NCBI GenBank assembly: GCA_023229605.1
Contig: JALNYY010000137.1
Location: 1 to 10,980 of the forward strand
Source of the DNA: Methylobacter sp.
GTDB lineage: Bacteria; Pseudomonadota; Gammaproteobacteria; Methylococcales; Methylomonadaceae
Length of the DNA stretch: 10,980 nt
Reading direction: 5' to 3'
The translations under genes and the position numbers were made by a program. Shown piece after piece: positions 6,180 to 10,980 of the stretch; within the stretch, counting starts at the first letter, position 1, and each line of letters starts with the position of its first letter. Under the pieces are notes generated by a model. The model was given only the letters and a program-made list of their open reading frames with translations, was not told the DNA's origin and searched no databases.

Positions 6180-7799
6180 ATGAAAAAGAATTCATTGCGA
6201 TTTTTACAGACGCATACCAACATGACAAACGTCATCGACGAACTGGCGCCTGATTTATTTGGCAACGGGTATCAGGACAATGGCGACAGATTGCTTTACA
6301 ACTTGTTTGTTGAAGCGGTTGAACAGGCGCCGATAGCCATTTCCATAACCGATAAAAAAGCCAAAATCCTTTATGTTAATGAAGAGTTTTCCAGGGTTAC
6401 GGGTTATCAGCCTGTAGATATTCTGGGCGAAAACGAATCCATATTATCCGACAAACGCACGCCTAGAGAGGTGTATTACGACTTATGGCGCACCATCAGC
6501 AGCAAGAAAATATGGCGCGGAACCTTATGCAACCGGCATAAATCCGGCGAGCGCTACCTTTCCGACCTGACCATTGCGCCTATGCTGAATGAATCCGGAG
6601 TGATCACTCACTACATAGGCATGCACAGGGATATTACCAAGCCGTATGAATCCGAGAAAAGGGTCGTCAACCAAAAATTATTGATCGAGTCGGTCATTAA
6701 TTCATCGCCTATCGCCATGGTTGTGCTTGATGATCAGGACAAGGTTATTTTAGATAACCATAACTATAAAGCCCTGGTCAGCGACCTTGATAAAGGCGAG
6801 CCCGCCACTTATTTTCTACGATTGCTACGGGAGGAGATGGGCGATTTATGGTCGCAATTGCAAAGCAAAGAGCAGGGTTTTAATAACCGCGAATTCAAAG
6901 TTGAAAGCAAGGGTAGCCAGAGAATCCGCTGGTTTTCCTGCGCCGGAAACTGGTTTATAGAAAACGAAGTCAATGCCGACGCCTTTTTTGAGAACGCGTC
7001 CAAGCAATATCTGATACTGACGCTGACAGACATCACCCGGCAACGCAGACAGATGGAAGAGTTGCATATTCAGACATTAAAAACCATCATGGCTGAAGAT
7101 GAGCGGGTGCGAGGCATCAGGGAAACGTTACTGGGCGCTATGCACCAAATTCAGATGCCGATGAACCAAATTAGGGCGGCCGAGCAAATCTTACGGCACA
7201 AGCAGGATGATCAACACGCCGGCCTGTTGCAGATATTGCAGCAGATTCAACAATCAGGGGACGAGACCGTTGCGACCATGCAGAAATGTATTCCGGAGAT
7301 TCTGCAAACCGCGGTTATCCCGGTTAACCTGAACCAGATTCTGCATGAAGTGCTGTTACTCAATAACCAACGGATCTGGAGTCACGGCATAGAAGTGCAT
7401 TGGCAGCCGCTGCAGCAATTGCCGACCCTGCTGGGCTCTGAAAACCGCCTGCGCATATTATTCAAGCAATTGATCGACAATGCGATTGACTCCATTTGCG
7501 AGTCGAATGACGAGGAGCAGCGGCTTAAGATCACCACCCATACGGATGCCGATTTGATTTATGTCTGTATTGAAGACAGCGGACCGGGTATTCCGGTTGA
7601 AAAACGCGCCAAAGTATTCGAGCCTTTTTACACCACGCGTCCGATGGGCGGCAATCAGGCCGGCATGGGGCTGGTCATGGCAAAGGAGATAGTAAACCAG
7701 CATCATGGATTTATTGAAATAGACCCGGATTGCGACCGGGGATGCCGGTTTAAAATCAGCTTTCCCGTGCATAGACAGCCGCTTAAGGGGGTGGAGTGA
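6180..7799 (+). CDS. nifL: NifL, redox- and nitrogen-sensing anti-activator of NifA
   Basis: A 539-residue cytoplasmic flavoprotein related to histidine kinases (A. vinelandii NifL has 519). Domains in order: a PAS1 domain (about 44-155) with the FAD-type signature APIAISITDKKAKILYVNEEF and a GMHRDIT end; a second PAS-like domain (about 165-290); a helical linker with an H-box-like GAMHQIQMPMNQI in which His322 is present; and a GHKL ATP-binding domain with LIDNAIDS (N-box, 431-438), DSGPGIP (466-472) and GMGLVMAKEI (495-504). NifL binds NifA and blocks it under oxygen or fixed nitrogen. It acts by protein contact rather than phosphotransfer, even though the His is retained in some species. 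The ATG at 6180 has a poor ribosome binding site; an in-frame ATG at 6222 is no better. The stop overlaps the nifA start by one base. Confidence 0.96.
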   Translation: MKKNSLRFLQTHTNMTNVIDELAPDLFGNGYQDNGDRLLYNLFVEAVEQAPIAISITDKKAKILYVNEEFSRVTGYQPVDILGENESILSDKRTPREVYYDLWRTISSKKIWRGTLCNRHKSGERYLSDLTIAPMLNESGVITHYIGMHRDITKPYESEKRVVNQKLLIESVINSSPIAMVVLDDQDKVILDNHNYKALVSDLDKGEPATYFLRLLREEMGDLWSQLQSKEQGFNNREFKVESKGSQRIRWFSCAGNWFIENEVNADAFFENASKQYLILTLTDITRQRRQMEELHIQTLKTIMAEDERVRGIRETLLGAMHQIQMPMNQIRAAEQILRHKQDDQHAGLLQILQQIQQSGDETVATMQKCIPEILQTAVIPVNLNQILHEVLLLNNQRIWSHGIEVHWQPLQQLPTLLGSENRLRILFKQLIDNAIDSICESNDEEQRLKITTHTDADLIYVCIEDSGPGIPVEKRAKVFEPFYTTRPMGGNQAGMGLVMAKEIVNQHHGFIEIDPDCDRGCRFKISFPVHRQPLKGVE

Positions 7800-9340
7800 T
7801 GGTAGAGCGCATACAGCTGATCGAAGCCGAACTTGATACCCTGTATATCATCAGCCAGGTGTTAAACAGCACCCACGATTTGCACGCAAAACTACAGGCG
7901 GTTTTGGAAATACTGCACAAACGGTCGGGCATGCGTTCCGGCATGATAACGCTGCGGGAAATCGAAAGTAACAGCATGATTGTCAGCGTTGTCCACACCA
8001 ACGGCGCAGATAAACTGACCGAGCCGGTCCGGTACAATCCCGGAGAAGGCCTGATGGGCGCCATACTTGACGAGGGCAGCACCATTGTCATCGAAAAAGT
8101 ATCCGAAGAACCGCGTTTTTTAGGCCGTCTGGGTTTGTATGACCCCGAGCTGCCTTTTATCGGCTCGCCGATCTACATAGAAGAAGGCGACACCATCGGC
8201 GTGCTGGCCGCCCAGCCGGACAACAGCCTGTTCCTGGGCGAACGCGCCCGGTTTATGGAGATGATTGCCAACCTGATTGCGCAAAGCGTCAAAATGCTGC
8301 GCGTAATCGAACGCAAACAGCGCAATCTGGTCAGCGAACGGGATCAACTCAAGCAGGCGTTGATCAAGAACTACAGCTTTGAGAACATCATCGGCCATTC
8401 GCCGCCGATGCTGAAAGTGTTCGATTTGATACGTCAGGTTGCAAAATGGAACACCACGGTATTAATCCGGGGCGAATCGGGCACCGGTAAAGAAGTTGTC
8501 GCCAATGCGATACACTTTAACTCGGGCTGCGCCGGCGGACCTTTTTTAAAACTGAATTGCGCCGCCCTGCCCGACACCTTATTGGAGTCCGAATTATTCG
8601 GGCACGAAAAAGGCGCGTTCAGCGGCGCGATCAGCCAGCGCAAAGGCCGTTTCGAACTGGCCGATAACGGCACCCTGTTCCTCGATGAAATCGGTGAAAT
8701 TTCCGCCTCGTTCCAGGCCAAACTGCTGCGCGTATTGCAGGAGGGCGAATTCGAGCGGGTGGGCGGCGCCCAAACCATTAAAGTTAATGTGCGCATCATT
8801 GCCGCAACCAACCGCGATCTTGAAGAGGAAGTGACGAAAGGCGAGTTTCGGGAAGACTTGTATTACCGCCTTAATGTCATGCCCGTCCATATGCCCGCAT
8901 TGCGCGACAGGACCGAGGATATTCCGGAGTTATCCGAATTCCTGCTCGGCAGGATTTCTCAACAGCAAGGCGGGCGGCCTCTGGAAATCAAGGAAAGCGC
9001 GATACGCATATTGATGAAACACAACTGGCCCGGCAACGTCCGCGAACTGGCAAACCGGCTGGAGCGCGCCGCAATCATGAGCCCAAACGGCATCATCGAC
9101 CGCGACGTGATGGTCAGCACCGGCCTGGAAGATGAAATCGGCACAGCCATCAGCCTAAAACCGCAAAAAACACCCGCGGTTGATTTTAATGATGAAAACA
9201 TGGATGACCGGGAACGGGTCATTGCAGCCTTGGAGCAAAGCGGCTGGGTGCAAGCCAAAGCCGCCCGCCTGCTGAATATGACGCCAAGGCAAATCGCTTA
9301 CCGGATTTTGACCCTGGATATAACCATGAAGCAGATTTAA
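7799..9340 (+). CDS. nifA: NifA, sigma-54-dependent activator of nitrogen-fixation genes
   Basis: A 513-residue enhancer-binding protein. An N-terminal GAF domain (about 15-170) is followed by a Q-linker, a central AAA+ domain (about 190-430) and a C-terminal Fis-type helix-turn-helix (about 472-503, ending NMTPRQIAYRI). Visible AAA+ motifs: Walker A GESGTGKE (225-232), the sigma-54 contact loop as GAFSGA (272-277), Walker B GTLFLDEIGE (291-300), and NWPGNVREL (409-417). The loop carries Ser in place of the usual Thr of GAFTGA. The linker before the DNA-binding domain lacks the CxxxxC cysteine pair of oxygen-sensitive rhizobial NifA proteins, consistent with control by NifL. The ATG at 7799 is chosen (TGATG overlap with the nifL stop, AAGGGGGT about 6 bases upstream); a GTG at 7796 would add one residue. 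Confidence 0.97.
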   Translation: MVERIQLIEAELDTLYIISQVLNSTHDLHAKLQAVLEILHKRSGMRSGMITLREIESNSMIVSVVHTNGADKLTEPVRYNPGEGLMGAILDEGSTIVIEKVSEEPRFLGRLGLYDPELPFIGSPIYIEEGDTIGVLAAQPDNSLFLGERARFMEMIANLIAQSVKMLRVIERKQRNLVSERDQLKQALIKNYSFENIIGHSPPMLKVFDLIRQVAKWNTTVLIRGESGTGKEVVANAIHFNSGCAGGPFLKLNCAALPDTLLESELFGHEKGAFSGAISQRKGRFELADNGTLFLDEIGEISASFQAKLLRVLQEGEFERVGGAQTIKVNVRIIAATNRDLEEEVTKGEFREDLYYRLNVMPVHMPALRDRTEDIPELSEFLLGRISQQQGGRPLEIKESAIRILMKHNWPGNVRELANRLERAAIMSPNGIIDRDVMVSTGLEDEIGTAISLKPQKTPAVDFNDENMDDRERVIAALEQSGWVQAKAARLLNMTPRQIAYRILTLDITMKQI

Positions 9341-9350
9341 AGACACTTTA

Positions 9351-9487
9351 CCCCTCCCCTGCTGGACGACTTGCAGGGATGCAGGAGGTAGAGCAACGCA
9401 GGAGCGGTTGCCGAGAGGGTTGGGGTGAGGAGATCAAAATCAACCATTTACATTCCCCTCATCCCAGCCTTCTCCCTCTGGAGAAGG
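9351..9487. repeat. Hairpin-flanked intergenic repeat, copy 2, with an interrupted hairpin
   Basis: This is the same element as at 1991-2090 but in opposite orientation. Its intact hairpin has arms CCTTCTCC (9468-9475) and GGAGAAGG (9480-9487). Positions 9454-9477 are the exact reverse complement of 2002-2025, and 9413-9439 resembles the reverse complement of the other inner flank. The second hairpin is broken: one arm, GAGAGGG (9413-9419), is present, and a possible partner CCCCTCCCC (9351-9359, imperfect) lies some 53 bases away. The intervening sequence (9360-9412) is GC-rich with GCAGGGA/TGCAGGA near-repeats and is absent from copy 1. It lies 10 bp after the nifA stop and may act in 3' end stabilisation or termination of nifLA, though no T-run follows the intact hairpin. 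Confidence 0.8.
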
Positions 9488-9589
9488 AGCACATCTCACC
9501 CGTGTAGGCACCTATGCTCATCAATAGGGTCTATAGATAAAAACAGACAATCAGCTTGTTTAAATATTCCCAAAGCATTTGGAGCAAAA

Positions 9590-9850
9590 ATGACCATTTT
9601 ATATGTACAACACGATTACGCCGTGTTCGGCTTCGGCGAAACCCGTGCAGACGCCATCGCCATGGCCGCGCAATGGTTAAAAGATGAAACCGGCAAACAA
9701 GGCTGTTCAGTCGATTATGCAGAAAGCTTATTGGTAACCTCGCCAAAACCCGGCCAAATGACGCTATACCAAACCGATGAACACATCCCCGGCGATGCTG
9801 AAAACTGGGGCGGGGAAGAGCTTCTGGATTGGTATTATGATGTGGCTTGA
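9590..9850 (+). CDS. Small protein of unknown function (86 residues)
   Basis: I do not recognise this family. The start at 9590 is chosen over an in-frame ATG at 9425 because TTGGAGC stands 5-6 bases before it and because the longer version would translate the repeat element. The product begins MTILYVQHDYAVFGFGETRA, is acidic (the C-terminus GGEELLDWYYDVA is rich in Asp, Glu and Trp/Tyr), and has one cysteine, no signal peptide and no membrane segment. It therefore looks like a small soluble cytoplasmic protein. The codon use is orderly, with frequent GCC and GGC codons like the nif genes, which supports it being real. It stands alone: nifA ends 249 bp upstream on the same strand with the repeat between, and hicA converges from the right with a 24-bp gap. 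Its role cannot be inferred from position. Confidence 0.75.
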   Translation: MTILYVQHDYAVFGFGETRADAIAMAAQWLKDETGKQGCSVDYAESLLVTSPKPGQMTLYQTDEHIPGDAENWGGEELLDWYYDVA

Positions 9851-9874
9851 GGTTGGTTGTTATAACGCTGTGAC

Positions 9875-10099
9875 TTACTTTTTAGCGCTTAACCATGTAT
9901 CGCGGTCAATGTCGGCTTGTCTTAACAGCCTTTTCAATAAATCGACACTGATTTCCTGCTTGTGTGGATTTGGTAAAGTTAATACCAAATCGCCTTTTAT
10001 CATGTAAGGGTGCTTGCCGCCTTCGTAAGGGCCGATAAAGCCAAGAGCTTTTAATGTGGAGACTAATTCGCGCCATGAAATCGGGCTTAATTTAGGCAA
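9875..10099 (-). CDS. hicA: HicA family toxin (mRNA interferase)
   Basis: A 74-residue protein of the HicA (YcfA-like) toxin family. HicA toxins have a double-stranded RNA-binding-like fold and cut mRNA independently of ribosomes, stopping growth when HicB is lost. Visible signs: PISWRELVSTLKALGF (6-21), the typical first helix, then a glycine-rich turn GGKHPYMIK with the expected catalytic His at position 30, a TLPNPHKQEIS strand turn, and a final helix LLKRLLRQADI. The start is TTG at 10099. A TGA stands two codons upstream in this frame and no in-frame ATG appears before residue 33. AAGGAA lies 7 bases upstream, inside hicB. The gene overlaps the hicB end by 8 bp, so toxin synthesis is coupled to the antitoxin. 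Confidence 0.88.
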   Translation of the reverse strand: MPKLSPISWRELVSTLKALGFIGPYEGGKHPYMIKGDLVLTLPNPHKQEISVDLLKRLLRQADIDRDTWLSAKK

Positions 10100-10343
10100 C
10101 TTTCATTTCCTTGGGCGTTGTTACCTTGTAACCGTTTATTGCCGGTATATCCATGCCTTGGCTATTGCGGACAAGTATCCAGCCCTCCAGATTCTCGGTT
10201 AAATTGTCCCTGCATTCTTCCAATGTTTTACCCGTTGCCCAAACACCTTTTAGTTCGGTTATTTCGCCATAGTACGGCTCTTCGTCTTCGATTATTTCAT
10301 AGTGCGCGTTTTTCATGGCGGCGGTTATGTATTCTCTGATCAT
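10092..10343 (-). CDS. hicB: HicB family antitoxin
   Basis: An 83-residue protein of the HicB family, which binds HicA and blocks its RNase activity. The segment YYGEITELKGVWATGKTLEECRDNL (about residues 24-48) carries the family pattern G-x-I-x-x-L-x-G-V-W-A-x-G-x-T-x-E-E, followed by NLEGWILVRNSQGMDIPAI. It is of the short type: the region after the partial RNase H-like fold is only about 13 residues, with no room for a full ribbon-helix-helix or HTH domain. Autoregulation by DNA binding is therefore not evident from this gene alone. The ATG at 10343 fits the family opening xxEYIxAAMxxAHYEI; the in-frame ATG at 10316 would cut that off. Here the antitoxin gene comes first, the reverse of the order in E. 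coli hicAB. Confidence 0.88.
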   Translation of the reverse strand: MIREYITAAMKNAHYEIIEDEEPYYGEITELKGVWATGKTLEECRDNLTENLEGWILVRNSQGMDIPAINGYKVTTPKEMKVA

Positions 10344-10381
10344 GGCTTTTCTTTGAATTATTGTTACAACAAGTCGAAATT

Positions 10382-10387
10382 ATTATA
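10382..10387 (-). promoter_or_regulatory. Probable -10 element of the hicBA promoter
   Basis: On the minus strand this is a perfect TATAAT, 38 bases before the hicB ATG. No good -35 is found at 16-18 bp spacing. An 8-base palindrome TTGCGCAA (10393-10400) lies just upstream of the -10, where a repressor could bind; whether the HicBA complex uses it is unknown. Confidence 0.4.
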
Positions 10388-10500
10388 GCTGATTGCGCAA
10401 GGTTTACGATAAAGTTCTGGATAATGATTGGGAGGCAGAATTGCCGTAGAGTTAGACTTGCTTTGATCCCAAATTTTTTCGTAAGACTTTAAAGTTATTC

Positions 10501-10529
10501 TTGTTGAACAATCGTGCCTAGCGTATAAG
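10501..10529 (+). promoter_or_regulatory. Possible sigma-70 promoter for the lipoprotein gene
   Basis: TTGTTG (10501-10506) and TATAAG (10524-10529) are separated by 17 bases, and the -10 matches TATAAT in five of six places. Transcription would start near 10536, about 55 bases before the ATG at 10591. The region is AT-rich, so chance matches are likely. The rest of the 10344-10590 stretch shows no other gene or clear element. Confidence 0.3.
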
Positions 10530-10590
10530 TTATGTCGATTTAAATAAGAATCTATTAGCAGTTAATACGAATAATTAAGGGAAATAGCAA

Positions 10591-10980
10591 ATGTTTATAC
10601 TCAATATTTTGCGCACATGTCTTTTTGTAGCATGTGTTGCATTAATAAGTGGTTGTGGAATGTCCCGTTTCGCATATAGGGATACAAATCCTGTTGTTAA
10701 AGATACTACACTCAATACCAATTTTTGGAGCAAATTATTTGGTGACTCAACGTCATTTAGCACTTTCTCCACTACAGCAAGTCGAAGAATGGTTGTTGTT
10801 CTAGAAAAAAATGATACGGCAACAAAGAGTAGAACAACAGAAGTGTGTTCAGAACCATCACCCGATGTTGGTGAAGCCTTTGCATCAGCTGTTGCCAATG
10901 CAATCAACTTAAAAGCGCCAATAGAAGGAGCGCCGGTAGAACTGTCAAACCAGTATGCGCGAGCAGTATCAACACAAATC
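10591..10980 (+). CDS. Putative outer-membrane-type lipoprotein, N-terminal part (runs off the window)
   Basis: An open frame of 130 codons runs to the last base without a stop. The product starts MFILNILRTCLFVACVALISGCGMS: a short charged N-terminus, a hydrophobic core and a lipobox ISG-C22, so a lipoprotein signal peptide cleaved before Cys22 is expected. The residue at +2 is Gly rather than Asp, which favours sorting to the outer membrane. The mature part is Ser/Thr/Ala-rich. It contains TTEVCSEPSPDVGEAFASAV (about 88-107), which recalls the CAEPSPD motif of uncharacterised proteobacterial lipoproteins (from memory, not searched). AAGGG lies 10 or so bases before the ATG. Codon use is more AT-rich than in the nif and rnf genes, hinting at a different history. 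Function unknown. Confidence 0.78.
   Translation, partial: MFILNILRTCLFVACVALISGCGMSRFAYRDTNPVVKDTTLNTNFWSKLFGDSTSFSTFSTTASRRMVVVLEKNDTATKSRTTEVCSEPSPDVGEAFASAVANAINLKAPIEGAPVELSNQYARAVSTQI

Noticed and set aside
9468..9487. Hairpin after nifA as an intrinsic terminator
   Set aside because: No run of T follows the stem on the plus strand, and the hairpin is part of a dispersed repeat. It may still influence the 3' end but cannot be called a terminator.
9425..9589. N-terminal extension of the small gene at 9590
   Set aside because: The 55 extra codons run through the hairpin repeat and have no ribosome binding site, while the ATG at 9590 has a good one.
10575..10907. A 110-codon minus-strand frame opposite the lipoprotein gene
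   Set aside because: The plus-strand frame has a signal peptide, lipobox and ribosome binding site, while the minus frame has no recognisable feature.
1..10980. A wholly new multi-gene system, CRISPR array, transposase or prophage
   Set aside because: Nearly every gene falls into a known family (Rnf, NifLA, Bfd/Bfr, HicBA). The two unknown genes stand alone, and there are no spaced direct repeats or transposase motifs.

Overview
The window is the edge of a nitrogen-fixation region from a gammaproteobacterium, with an accessory stretch at its right end. It holds two divergent units that meet at a shared control region (5819-6179). Leftward runs a complete rnfABCDGEH operon (5818 down to 274), followed closely by bfd and the first codons of what looks like a bacterioferritin gene (bfr). 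Rightward runs nifL-nifA (6180-9340). An Rnf operon read away from nifLA is known from Azotobacter vinelandii and related diazotrophs. The moderate base composition, the methionine-rich NifL/NifA pair and the dispersed intergenic repeats would suit a type I methanotroph (Methylococcales), but that placement is an inference.

The Rnf complex couples an ion gradient to uphill reduction of ferredoxin or flavodoxin, the electron source of nitrogenase. NifA is the sigma-54 activator of nif genes and NifL is its redox and nitrogen-sensing anti-activator. The control region has sigma-54 type -24/-12 elements facing both ways: 5861-5876 toward rnfA and 6113-6128 toward nifL. Between them lie two exact TGT-N10-ACA NifA upstream activator sites, 40 bp apart. 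The simplest reading is that NifA drives the rnf-bfd-bfr unit and also its own nifLA operon. Bfd (a [2Fe-2S] ferredoxin that releases iron from bacterioferritin) and bfr would add iron storage and release to the same regulon.

The rnf operon is tightly packed, with overlaps or short gaps, except for 145 bp between rnfD and rnfG. That gap holds a hairpin-rich repeat. A diverged copy in opposite orientation lies just after nifA (about 9351-9487), and one of its hairpins looks interrupted by about 53 bp of unrelated sequence.

To the right (9590-10980) lie a small gene of unknown function, a hicB-hicA type II toxin-antitoxin pair on the minus strand, and the start of a lipoprotein gene that runs off the window. 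The stretch from about 10344 on is visibly more AT-rich and looks like ordinary accessory DNA. I found no RNA gene, CRISPR array, insertion sequence or phage gene, and no plainly new multi-gene system. The most interesting signals are the regulatory layout and the repeat pair.
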